Shown here piece by piece: positions 32,252 through 39,328 of a DNA stretch of 64,000 nt (position 1 is the first letter of the stretch; each line of letters opens with the position of its first letter). Source of the DNA: Clostridia bacterium (GTDB lineage Bacteria; Bacillota; Clostridia; Christensenellales; Aristaeellaceae). Both the position numbers and the translations under genes were made by a program. The notes below the pieces were generated by a model, which did no database searches, was not told the DNA's origin, and saw only the letters and a list, made by a program, of their open reading frames with translations. The DNA lies in contig JAFWEJ010000004.1 in NCBI GenBank assembly GCA_017512985.1, forward strand, positions 60,483-124,482, written 5' to 3'.

Positions 32252-33331
32252 ATGCCACTGGACAGCGGAAAGAAGATTATTATCCTGTATATTCTGAACA
32301 TTCTGCGGAAGTATACCGACGCGGACCATACCATGACCCAGCAGGAAATCGCGGACAAACTGCTGAGCGATTACGGCATGCCGGTGAACCGGGCAACGGT
32401 CAAGCGGAACATCGCGGACCTGATTGACGCGGATTATGACATCGGATTCAGGGAGATTACGCGTACGCATACGGATAAAAAAACCGGGCGGACAGAGGAA
32501 AACACCATTTATACGGACCTGTACTATATCCATGAGTTTGAGGAATCCGAACTGCATATGCTGATGGACGGCCTCCTGTTTTCCCGCTCCGTGCCTTATA
32601 CTGCCCGGAAGGACCTGATCGAAAAGCTGGGCGGACTGTGCAGTTCCCATTTCAGCAGGCGGATGAAGCACGTGCACAGCATGTCCCCGGACGCGCCGGA
32701 GAACAGGAAGCTGTTCTGGAACATCGAGAAACTGGACAAAGCGATCACGGACGGAAAGCAGGTCGAGATTGTTTACGGCTATTACGGTACGGACCTGAAG
32801 CTGCACGAGCGGAGGAATGAGGACGGATCCGTGAAGAAGCAGCTGCTGAACCCGTATCAGCTGGTGGCCAGCGAAGGCCGGTATTACCTGATCTGCAACA
32901 AGGACAACTATGACAATGTCGCCAATTACCGGATCGACCGCATTATGGACCTGAAGGTCCTGGATACGCCTTCCAAGCCGGGCAGCCAGGTCGCGGGCCT
33001 GGAGAACGGGCTGAAGCTGGAAAAGTATATGTACCAGCATGTGAATATGTTCTCCGGGGAACCGGAGAAGGTGGAGTTCATCATCCCGCAGTCCTTCGTC
33101 AGCGTGGTCATTGATTTCTTCGGCTCCCATGTATCGTTCTTTGACAGGGGAGACGGCACGATCTCCTGCAGCATTGAGGTCAGCCGGGAGGCAATGCGGC
33201 ACTGGGCGGGCCAGTTCGCGGACACGGTCCGGGTGGTCTCGCCGGAAAGCCTGGTGGAGGAGATCCGGGAGGATCTCCGGAAAGCGGCGGAAAACTACGG
33301 TATGCAGTTGCCGGGGGGACGGTCCTGCTGA
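32252..33331 (+). CDS. WYL-domain transcriptional regulator (copy 2)
   Basis: Protein of 359 residues from ATG 32252, preceded by AAAGGGG. Residues about 8-75 form the HTH (MTQQEIADKLLSDYGMPVNRATVKRNIADL). The WYL domain (about 165-240) has QLLNPYQLVASEGRYYLICN and NYRIDRIMDLKVL. It shares order and many residues with copy 1 at 16098 (for example LYYIHEFEESELHMLMDGLLFSR against LYYSQEFSDAELRWLIDGIL), so they are paralogues. Given its place among HIRAN, DUF2130 and AbiE genes it may control this island. Confidence 0.87.
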   Translation: MPLDSGKKIIILYILNILRKYTDADHTMTQQEIADKLLSDYGMPVNRATVKRNIADLIDADYDIGFREITRTHTDKKTGRTEENTIYTDLYYIHEFEESELHMLMDGLLFSRSVPYTARKDLIEKLGGLCSSHFSRRMKHVHSMSPDAPENRKLFWNIEKLDKAITDGKQVEIVYGYYGTDLKLHERRNEDGSVKKQLLNPYQLVASEGRYYLICNKDNYDNVANYRIDRIMDLKVLDTPSKPGSQVAGLENGLKLEKYMYQHVNMFSGEPEKVEFIIPQSFVSVVIDFFGSHVSFFDRGDGTISCSIEVSREAMRHWAGQFADTVRVVSPESLVEEIREDLRKAAENYGMQLPGGRSC

Positions 33332-33380
33332 CAGCTTCCGCGGCAAAGGAACAATCCCTTTTCCGCGTTTTGGATGCGCT

Positions 33381-33410
33381 GTTTTTGCCGCATCCCGTTT
33401 GGTACGATCT
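33381..33410 (+). promoter_or_regulatory. Shared 30-bp promoter-like motif, copy 3
   Basis: GTTTTTGCCG, CATCCCGTTT, GGTACGATCT. The central ten bases are identical to copy 2. The motif ends 61 bp before the start at 33472. Confidence 0.5.
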
Positions 33411-33471
33411 GTATGCCGGAAAGAATCAGTGTTTCCGGCATTGCGGAGAACGGGACAAGGAGGCGTTTTGA

Positions 33472-33753
33472 ATGTCGACTGTTTTCTGGATTGCGATTGG
33501 CTTGATCGTTCTGGGCGCCTGCCTCGGAGGCGGGAAAAAGGTTACTGCTCAGAAGGGGCCGTACCGGATTGACCGGCCGCATGTGATTGATCCGGATGAT
33601 TATGAATGCTCTGTCTGCCACAGGCGGTTCCGGGAGGACCGGATGGTCTGCCCGTACTGCGGGGCCGGGTTCACGGAGCGGGTAAAGGACGAGGAAGAGT
33701 TCGACCTTGAGGAGGACGAGCTGGAGGATTGGGACGAAGAGGACAGGATATAA
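33472..33753 (+). CDS. Small membrane protein with zinc-ribbon
   Basis: Protein of 93 residues. One N-terminal span (VFWIAIGLIVLGACLGGG) is followed by a zinc-ribbon with two CxxC pairs (CSVCHRRF near 46-53 and CPYCGAGF near 60-67) and a strongly acidic tail (EEEFDLEEDELEDWDEEDRI). AAGGAGG lies 8 nt before ATG. The function is unknown. Confidence 0.6.
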   Translation: MSTVFWIAIGLIVLGACLGGGKKVTAQKGPYRIDRPHVIDPDDYECSVCHRRFREDRMVCPYCGAGFTERVKDEEEFDLEEDELEDWDEEDRI

Positions 33754-33800
33754 ACCGGAGCCGGTTCATCTTAACGGATGGCCGGCTTTTCTGATGCGCC

Positions 33801-33830
33801 ATTTTTGCAACATCTCCTTTGGTAGGATGA
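33801..33830 (+). promoter_or_regulatory. Shared 30-bp promoter-like motif, copy 4
   Basis: ATTTTTGCAA, CATCTCCTTT, GGTAGGATGA. It ends 47 bp before the microprotein start at 33878. Confidence 0.5.
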
Positions 33831-33877
33831 AGATGACCGGGAGAGCCCGGGAAGACTGCCGGAGGAGGATGAGGAAG

Positions 33878-33952
33878 ATGGGCGCGCTGATCTGGTTTCT
33901 GTTTGTCGGGATCGTTATGGTTGTGCTGGAGAGGGAGACCTTTTTCTCCTGA
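33878..33952 (+). CDS. Single-span membrane microprotein (24 aa)
   Basis: GGAGGAGG (33861-33868) is 9 nt upstream of ATG 33878; an in-frame ATG at 33869 is too close to it. The 24-residue product is almost entirely one membrane span (GALIWFLFVGIVMVVLE) with a short polar end. Its own upstream motif supports expression. No family is known. Confidence 0.4.
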   Translation: MGALIWFLFVGIVMVVLERETFFS

Positions 33953-34047
33953 CGGATTTGGAGAGATAAGGCCGGGTATTGCGCGGGACTGATCCTGTAT
34001 TTTCTGCCCGGGGCGGGATATGATACAGGTGAAGGGGGCTGAACGGT

Positions 34048-34188
34048 ATGTATGATATTGACGGGAACGGAAGGATTGATCCCGGGGAGGAATACCTTGC
34101 CTTCCGGATCTGGGAAGAGATGAACGGAATCGAAGAGGAAAATGAAGAAGGACTGCCGGATATCCCGGACGAAGAGGAAGGGTTCTGA
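34048..34188 (+). CDS. EF-hand-like acidic microprotein (46 aa)
   Basis: ATG 34048 follows GAAGGGGG by about 10 nt. Residues 3-14 read DIDGNGRIDPGE, matching the EF-hand loop (acidic or polar at 1, 3, 5, 9 and Glu at 12, Gly at 6, Ile at 8), followed by a helix EYLAFRIWEEMNG. The rest is acidic. A single loop without a preceding helix suggests calcium binding as a dimer or a dockerin-like use. No signal peptide. Confidence 0.5.
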   Translation: MYDIDGNGRIDPGEEYLAFRIWEEMNGIEEENEEGLPDIPDEEEGF

Positions 34189-34214
34189 CACGGTTCGCCA
34201 AATGCGCCGATATG

Positions 34215-34223
34215 TGATATAAT
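34215..34223 (+). promoter_or_regulatory. Extended -10 promoter of the SAM-I leader
   Basis: TGATATAAT (34215-34223) is a perfect TGn plus TATAAT extended -10; the -35 region is weak. It is placed about 35 bp before the riboswitch core. Confidence 0.7.
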
Positions 34224-34255
34224 AAACTTGCCGGGGGATCCGGCGAAAAGAATAA

Positions 34256-34393
34256 CGCCTATGAAGAGTGCGCGAGGGACAGGCCCTTAGACCGCACGAC
34301 AACCTGCCGGAAACGGCAAGGTGCCAAAGCCTGACCGATAGGATGAAGAAACCGGGAATATACCGTCCTGTCGGAACGATGGGACGGTTTTTT
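34256..34393 (+). promoter_or_regulatory. SAM-I (S-box) riboswitch with terminator
   Basis: P1 pairs CCTAT (34258-34262) with ATAGG (34338-34342). The core has GAAGAG, GAGGGACAGGCCC, ACGACAACC and AAGGTGCCAAAGCC, the conserved S-box order. A terminator follows: ACCGTCC (34362-34368) with GGACGGT (34382-34388) and a run of six T. It should turn off the gene at 34434 when S-adenosylmethionine is plentiful. Confidence 0.92.
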
Positions 34394-34433
34394 CGTGCCT
34401 CTTCAGGGTGAAAGATGAAAGGAGAGGCATGCA

Positions 34434-35483
34434 ATGAAAAACAACTTCAAAAAGAACGGAAAAATGGCCGTACGCTTTGAAACGGCGGAGGAACGGCGGG
34501 AGATCATCCGGATCCTGGAGGAGCAGCGGGGGTTTCAGATTGAGGATAAGCTGAAACAGTCTGATAAGATCCATCCCTATGATACGAGGACCTTCCTGAT
34601 CAATCTGAAATCCAAGACATACACATACTGGATCCAGCCGTTCGTCGGCGCGGCAATGGTGAGCGGCGGTGCCCGGCTGTATTCCGCCCGGGAATTCTTC
34701 CGGATCGCGGAACTGGGGTTTAAGGTGGTGCCGCGCTTCCCGGTATTCCATATCCCGCATGCGGGCGACCGGTTTCCTTTTGAAATGCTGCCTTCCGTCT
34801 GTGTACCGGAAGAGGAGTTCAGGCGGTACCATGCGCAGATGAGCGACACGGACGCCTGGCGGTTTGTGCCCCGGGACTATTACGGCGGGGATATGACGAA
34901 AGGGTTTCAGATCTCACGCCTGATGTGCGACGTGGAACGCTTTATCGGCCCGGAGGAGGAGATGGAACAGTACGGCATGGGGTTCTGTTATGAGAAGGCG
35001 TTTGACGGGAAACAGATCAAGATTGTGACGGATGAGCTGAAGGCGCAGGCCAGGAAGTATTATGATGAGCATCATGCGTGGATGGACCGGCTGTGCGAGC
35101 GGCATCCGCGGATCCTGCTGTTCGATCTGCACAGTTTTTCGGAGGAGACGCTGCCGGAACATATCCGGAAACGGGCGGGGGACCGGATCCCGGACGTGTG
35201 TATCGGGGCTGACTGGAAGTATACACCGTATGAGTTGATCAGCCGGATTGAGCGGCGCCTGGACGAGGTGAACCTGCTGCATATGATCAACACACCCTAC
35301 AGCGGAACGTTCGTGCCCGACGCGGTATTGAAGGGAAACAGCTCCTGCGACCTGGTGTCCGTGATGCTGGAGTTCAACAAAAAACTCTACTGCGATGAAA
35401 ACGGGAAGGCGGATGAGGTGAAGGAGGAACTGATCCGGAAGCTGATGCTGAGGATTGTCTGCGACTGCGTGGATCTGGACTAA
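34434..35483 (+). CDS. N-formylglutamate amidohydrolase family protein (S-box controlled)
   Basis: Protein of 349 residues. The FGase core starts near residue 100: VFHIPHAGDRFP (103-114) with two metal-ligand histidines, a DVERF-type segment, LLFDLHSFSEE and MINTPYSGTFVP. An N-terminal domain of about 95 residues precedes it and is not part of the usual 260-290 aa enzyme. Family members hydrolyse N-formyl amino acids, classically N-formylglutamate in histidine breakdown. No hut genes are near, and control by a SAM-I riboswitch instead suggests a methionine-related substrate such as N-formylmethionine (inference). GGAGAGG lies 6 nt before ATG. Confidence 0.8.
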   Translation: MKNNFKKNGKMAVRFETAEERREIIRILEEQRGFQIEDKLKQSDKIHPYDTRTFLINLKSKTYTYWIQPFVGAAMVSGGARLYSAREFFRIAELGFKVVPRFPVFHIPHAGDRFPFEMLPSVCVPEEEFRRYHAQMSDTDAWRFVPRDYYGGDMTKGFQISRLMCDVERFIGPEEEMEQYGMGFCYEKAFDGKQIKIVTDELKAQARKYYDEHHAWMDRLCERHPRILLFDLHSFSEETLPEHIRKRAGDRIPDVCIGADWKYTPYELISRIERRLDEVNLLHMINTPYSGTFVPDAVLKGNSSCDLVSVMLEFNKKLYCDENGKADEVKEELIRKLMLRIVCDCVDLD

Positions 35484-35591
35484 AGTACGGCTTGAGTTTT
35501 GCCGAACAGATTCAATCCCTGCCCGCTTCAGTTCCGGGAGGCGGCGGGATATGATGATTGTGCCGGGTGAACCGGGAAAGGAGGAAGGATC

Positions 35592-36128
35592 ATGAGTGAA
35601 AAGAAGAAGGGAACCCGTTATCCCTGCCATATCTGGGAAATCGGGGACGCAAAGGAAGCAAAGAAAGCTTTCTGGGTTATGAGGGTCGGTGATCTGGGAT
35701 CGGATGTCATGCTGGAAGACCGAACACTTCTCCATATCAACCATGACGAGCAGGATGATTGCGGAAGCAGGGAGCTGCTGCGCTGCCGGACATGCGGCGG
35801 CCTGATCCTGAGCCAGTCGTCTGTGGATTGCTGGGACCCGACGGATATCGACGCGGACGACGACTACATGCCGGTCAGTTCGCCGGAGGAAGCAGGCCTG
35901 CTGAATATCCTGCTGGACTATGGTGAGTTCTATCAGCTTCCCGGCCGGATATTTCACACGTTCAACAATTCACTGCCTCGCTGGCTGGGAACCGGAGATC
36001 CGGTTCCGAATGATCCGGAGGAACTGAAGGAAAAGATCCGGCAGAAGTATTCCGGGCTGAAGCCGGAGCAGAAGGAAATGCTGGAAAAACTGATCAGCAA
36101 GGCGGGAGAACTAAAAGCGGATGACTGA
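35592..36128 (+). CDS. Hypothetical 178-aa protein
   Basis: The product is soluble and acidic. It has a Cys pair LRCRTCGGLIL near 62-72 with a later Cys (SSVDCWDP), possibly a small metal site. A phenylalanine/tyrosine-rich middle (LDYGEFYQLPGRIFHTFNNS) and a charged C-terminal helix (LKPEQKEMLEKLISKAGELK) follow. No family is recognised. AAAGGAGGAAGG lies 5 nt before ATG, a strong start. Confidence 0.55.
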   Translation: MSEKKKGTRYPCHIWEIGDAKEAKKAFWVMRVGDLGSDVMLEDRTLLHINHDEQDDCGSRELLRCRTCGGLILSQSSVDCWDPTDIDADDDYMPVSSPEEAGLLNILLDYGEFYQLPGRIFHTFNNSLPRWLGTGDPVPNDPEELKEKIRQKYSGLKPEQKEMLEKLISKAGELKADD

Positions 36129-36200
36129 CCGGGGGATGTCGCCGGGCGGGCGACCCGGGACGGCGGATGCGCGGGTAAAATGATCGCGGAGGTGAGGGAG

Positions 36201-36698
36201 ATGGCGGCTGTAAATGAAGGGATCCGTTTCCTGGAGGAATACAGGGCGCATCCGGAGAAGTATTTACCGTTAGCGGATCACGCATGGAAACTATATGAAA
36301 AAGTGGATTACGGCGAGGAATGGTACGATGATCCCTGGTACAACCTGGGATGGGACGCCGGACTGCTGGAAGGAAACCGGCCGTACTTCATGATCCTGTG
36401 GGCAACCTGCGGCATTACGATACTGACCTGTCATGTGTCCGCGGAAGGGATCGGGGAGTACGGGGTGCCGGAACTGCTGGCGATGCAGGAGAAAGCGAAG
36501 CTGGTGAAGGTCCTGGATCCTTCCCGGCCCAGGACGGATATTATGAAGTACCGCGACGGCAGCGGGAATGAGTTCTTCTCCGTCAATATCTGCGTCGGCG
36601 ATGAGAACGAAACATACGCGAGGGGCGGAGCGGCGTATTCCTTTGCGGAACTGAACAGATTCAACAGGAAAAGGGAAAAGGAGGCCGGCCGGAAATGA
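36201..36698 (+). CDS. Hypothetical 165-aa protein, first gene of the XRE-SAH1 operon
   Basis: ATG 36201 is chosen because GGAGG lies 8 nt upstream; ATG 36180 has none. The product is acidic and aromatic-rich (YGEEWYDDPWYNLGWDAGLL), with a central hydrophobic segment (YFMILWATCGITILTCHV). It is not recognised. Its stop overlaps the start of the XRE-SAH gene (ATGA), so the two proteins are translationally coupled. Confidence 0.55.
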   Translation: MAAVNEGIRFLEEYRAHPEKYLPLADHAWKLYEKVDYGEEWYDDPWYNLGWDAGLLEGNRPYFMILWATCGITILTCHVSAEGIGEYGVPELLAMQEKAKLVKVLDPSRPRTDIMKYRDGSGNEFFSVNICVGDENETYARGGAAYSFAELNRFNRKREKEAGRK

Positions 36699-37519
36699 CG
36701 ACGGGCGAGCGGATCACAAAGGCGAGAAAAAACAAGGGCAAGGAACTGACGCAGGAAAAACTGGCGGAGATCCTGGGCGTGTCGCCGCAGGCGGTCAGCA
36801 GCTGGGAGCGGGACGAGTACCTGCCGGACACAAAGAACCTCATCGCGCTGGCGGACGCGCTGGACGTGACGCTGGATTCGCTGCTGCGGGAGGACAACGG
36901 CTGGAAGATGGGGCCGGTCAACTGCGATCCGGACCGGATGTTCACCTTCGTGAAGGGCCGCGCGCAGGTGTACTGCCTGCCGCAGACGCTGAGGATGCTG
37001 GATGTGGCGCGGAGCGTGCACGGGAAAAAGCCAAGGCGGTCGAAGACCGGCTTTGACACCGTATATACGGTGCACCCACTGACGATGGCCTGCCATGCCC
37101 TGGCGATGGGCCTGCATGACGACGATGTGATCGCGGCGGCCCTGGCGCACGACATTGTGGAGGAATCGGATATGCAGGTCAGCGATCTCCCGGCGAATGA
37201 GCGGGTGCGCGAGGCTGTGCGGGTTGTGTCCAAGAACCTGTACGGCCATAGCGGGCCGGATTGGGAGAAGGCGTATTTTGAGGAGATTGAAAAGAACCCG
37301 CTGGCCTGCCTGGTCAAATGCCTGGACCGGGTGAACAACCTGTCCGGGATGGCGGACGCGTTTGACAGGGCCGGAATGGTGAAATATACGAAAGAAACAG
37401 ATCAGTACTATCCGGCACTGCTGAAGGTCGTCAAGAAGGTGCCGGAGTGGAGCAACGCCTGGTGGCTGCTGCGGTACCAGATGACAGCGCTGCTGGAAAC
37501 GTTCAAAAGGATGCTGTAA
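36695..37519 (+). CDS. XRE HTH fused to MESH1-like (p)ppGpp hydrolase domain (paralogue 1)
   Basis: Protein of 274 residues. Residues 1-66 are an XRE HTH (ELTQEKLAEILGVSPQAVSSWERDEYLP). Residues about 95-250 match the HD-type hydrolase of RSH/MESH1 enzymes: YTVHP with H127, AHDIVEES with H152-D153 and E156-E157, and KCLDRVNNL with D211. In MESH1 the fourth motif is HDxxED; here the last acidic residue is Glu, which may weaken catalysis. There is no synthetase or ACT/TGS domain. It may bind DNA and respond to or degrade alarmones. It is coupled to the gene before it and lies 12 nt before a HAD nucleotidase. Confidence 0.78.
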   Translation: MTTGERITKARKNKGKELTQEKLAEILGVSPQAVSSWERDEYLPDTKNLIALADALDVTLDSLLREDNGWKMGPVNCDPDRMFTFVKGRAQVYCLPQTLRMLDVARSVHGKKPRRSKTGFDTVYTVHPLTMACHALAMGLHDDDVIAAALAHDIVEESDMQVSDLPANERVREAVRVVSKNLYGHSGPDWEKAYFEEIEKNPLACLVKCLDRVNNLSGMADAFDRAGMVKYTKETDQYYPALLKVVKKVPEWSNAWWLLRYQMTALLETFKRML

Positions 37520-37531
37520 GGAAGCGCAGGG

Positions 37532-38038
37532 ATGGAGATCAGCAGGATCTACTTCGATATGGACGGTGTGCTGGCGGATTTTAACCGCGGGGTGCGGGAA
37601 CTGTGCGGAATGGAGGCTCCGGATCCGATGAACGCCGCGCCGGAGCAGGACGACCTGATGTGGGAAAGGATCCGGGAGGCAGGACATTTCTATGACCGGC
37701 TGGAGCTGATGCCCGGCGCGAAGGAGATGTTCGGCGCCGTATACGGGAAATACGGCGACCGCTGCGAGATCCTGACCGGAATTCCGAAGGAGAAGCGGAA
37801 GATCCTGACGGCAAAACAGGACAAGATCCACTGGATGAGGCGGGTCCTGTCAGACAGGATCGTGGTCAACGTCTGCCTCCGCGCGGAGAAGATTGAAAAA
37901 TGCACGGGGCCGGACGCGGTCCTGATCGACGACCTGCAGAAGAATATCGACGAGTGGCGGGCGGCCGGCGGCACCGGCATCCTGCATGTGAGCGCGGAGC
38001 AGACGCTGAAGGAGCTGCGGGAACTGGAAGAAAGATAA
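37532..38038 (+). CDS. HAD superfamily 5'(3')-nucleotidase-like protein
   Basis: Protein of 168 residues. Motif I is YFDMDGVLADF at residues 7-17 with both catalytic aspartates, motif II ILTGIPK near 78-84 and motif IV VLIDDLQKNIDEW near 130-142. The short length and the LADFNRGVREL cap match the NT5C/deoxyribonucleotidase family, which removes phosphate from nucleoside monophosphates. It is the third gene of the XRE-SAH1 operon, so it may act on nucleotide products of the same response (inference). Confidence 0.8.
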   Translation: MEISRIYFDMDGVLADFNRGVRELCGMEAPDPMNAAPEQDDLMWERIREAGHFYDRLELMPGAKEMFGAVYGKYGDRCEILTGIPKEKRKILTAKQDKIHWMRRVLSDRIVVNVCLRAEKIEKCTGPDAVLIDDLQKNIDEWRAAGGTGILHVSAEQTLKELRELEER

Positions 38039-38046
38039 CGGAACGG

Positions 38047-38077
38047 AAGCCCTCCCGCGGGAGGGCTTTCTTCTTTT
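38047..38077 (+). terminator. Terminator of the XRE-SAH1 operon
   Basis: AAGCCCTCCC (38047-38056) with GGGAGGGCTT (38059-38068), then TCTTCTTTT. Confidence 0.8.
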
Positions 38078-38141
38078 CAGGGATTATGGTATGATATTTT
38101 CACTCGGAAGGGCGAAAAATGAAGACAAACCGGAGGGAAAT

Positions 38142-38765
38142 ATGGGCAGGAAATGTTTATCAGTTATTCTGGCGGCGATGATGGCCTTTACGGTCTCTGC
38201 CGCGCTGGCGAAGACGGTGGAGCCGGAGGGCAGCTGGAACGCGGTGATGGCCGGACTGACGGTCCACGCGACGGTCGGGGAATACAATGAGATTACGGGC
38301 ACCTTCGAGGTGACGATGTATGAGCCGGACCAGTTCGCGGCGGAAGCGGTCGAAGGCCTGGCCGCGGGGGACGTCCTGCTGGCGGACGGGCGGGCGTATA
38401 CGGTGCGGGAGATGACCAAGGCGCCGGACGGCGAGCCCATGGCCCTGACCGAAGACGGAATGGAGATCATCTTTGACCGGAATGAGGACGGGTATTCCGC
38501 CCGGTATTCCGACGACGACAGGCAGTGCATGCACGCCTTCCGTCAGCTGCACCTCGCGCCTTCGCCGATCATCATCTACGAGGACAACTCCGATCCGGAC
38601 CTGGACGCGGAGGTAAAGGTGACCGAGGGCCTGGAAGAGATCCTGAAGATCAAGGCGGAGAAGGAAGAAAACAGCATCGGGTTTGACTTCTATGCCACCA
38701 CCGTGACTTTAAGCGAGAACCTGCAGATCATGAAGATCCACCAGGACTTTGACGTGGCGCAGTAA
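38142..38765 (+). CDS. Hypothetical secreted protein
   Basis: Protein of 207 residues from ATG 38142, with GGAGGG 5 nt upstream. Signal peptide 1-23 (CLSVILAAMMAFTVSAALA). The mature part is acidic and beta-rich (VHATVGEYNEITGTFEVTMYEP, ADGRAYTVREM), with no cysteines beyond one and no recognised domain. It stands between two terminators, so it is a single-gene unit inside the alarmone-hydrolase region. Confidence 0.6.
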   Translation: MGRKCLSVILAAMMAFTVSAALAKTVEPEGSWNAVMAGLTVHATVGEYNEITGTFEVTMYEPDQFAAEAVEGLAAGDVLLADGRAYTVREMTKAPDGEPMALTEDGMEIIFDRNEDGYSARYSDDDRQCMHAFRQLHLAPSPIIIYEDNSDPDLDAEVKVTEGLEEILKIKAEKEENSIGFDFYATTVTLSENLQIMKIHQDFDVAQ

Positions 38766-38790
38766 AGGAAGATATCTGCCGGGCAGCAGG

Positions 38791-38820
38791 CCGGACCGGA
38801 AACGGTCCGGTTTTTCTTCT
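38791..38820 (+). terminator. Terminator of the secreted protein gene
   Basis: CCGGACCG (38791-38798), GAAA tetraloop, CGGTCCGG (38803-38810), then TTTTTCTTCT. Confidence 0.9.
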
Positions 38821-38967
38821 GGCCTTCCGGAAATGGGGTAAAAATGCCCGCGGCCGGGGCCGATAATGGAGACGCCGGAGGTGAGCCGGACGGAACAGCG
38901 CGGAGGGAAACCGCGTTTATTATGACGGAGACGGCGGAGGACGCCGGAACAAAAGGAGGCACGGAAT

Positions 38968-39144
38968 ATGATCAGCAGGAACGCAAACGCCGCCAAGGCG
39001 CTGAAGTGCATCAACCTGATCCTGGATCCCGCGGAGGACGGGGACATGATCGAGCACCTGTACGAGCAGGGCGACGTATATGAATACCTGAAGGAGCTGA
39101 TCCGGAAGGATATGGCCGCCCCGGCGGATCCGGACCGGGCGTGA
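38968..39144 (+). CDS. Small hypothetical protein (58 aa)
   Basis: ATG 38968 follows AAAGGAGG by 9 nt. The product is helical with a charged surface (AAKALKCINLILDPAEDGDM, YEQGDVYEYLKELIRKDMA). It is not recognised. A GGGGTAAAAATG segment shared with the first WYL promoter lies upstream at 38831-38847. Confidence 0.5.
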   Translation: MISRNANAAKALKCINLILDPAEDGDMIEHLYEQGDVYEYLKELIRKDMAAPADPDRA

Positions 39145-39239
39145 CGTCAGGGACGGTCCACAGGAACGGGAAGAATGATGAGAAAAAGAGATAAGGGAAT
39201 CGGGAGGCTGGTTGACTGCCTCCCGCTTTCAAGTTATAC

Positions 39240-39263
39240 TTGAAATTGGAAATTCAATTTCAA
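39240..39263. promoter_or_regulatory. 9-bp inverted repeat, operator candidate for XRE-SAH2
   Basis: TTGAAATTG (39240-39248), 6 bp, CAATTTCAA (39255-39263), perfect arms, in an AT-rich patch 66 bp before the start at 39329. Size and symmetry fit an XRE-family operator, so autoregulation is possible. Confidence 0.5.
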
Positions 39264-39328
39264 ATTGAATCTGCTGGTTTTTCGGAAACCCTGTGCGGTA
39301 TCCTGTGAACGGAAGGGAGCGATGCGGG

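Noticed and set aside
33707-33877. Longer 81-codon version of the membrane microprotein
   Set aside because: The upstream part overlaps the end of the zinc-ribbon gene and reads basic low-complexity sequence; the ribosome site GGAGGAGG marks the short version.
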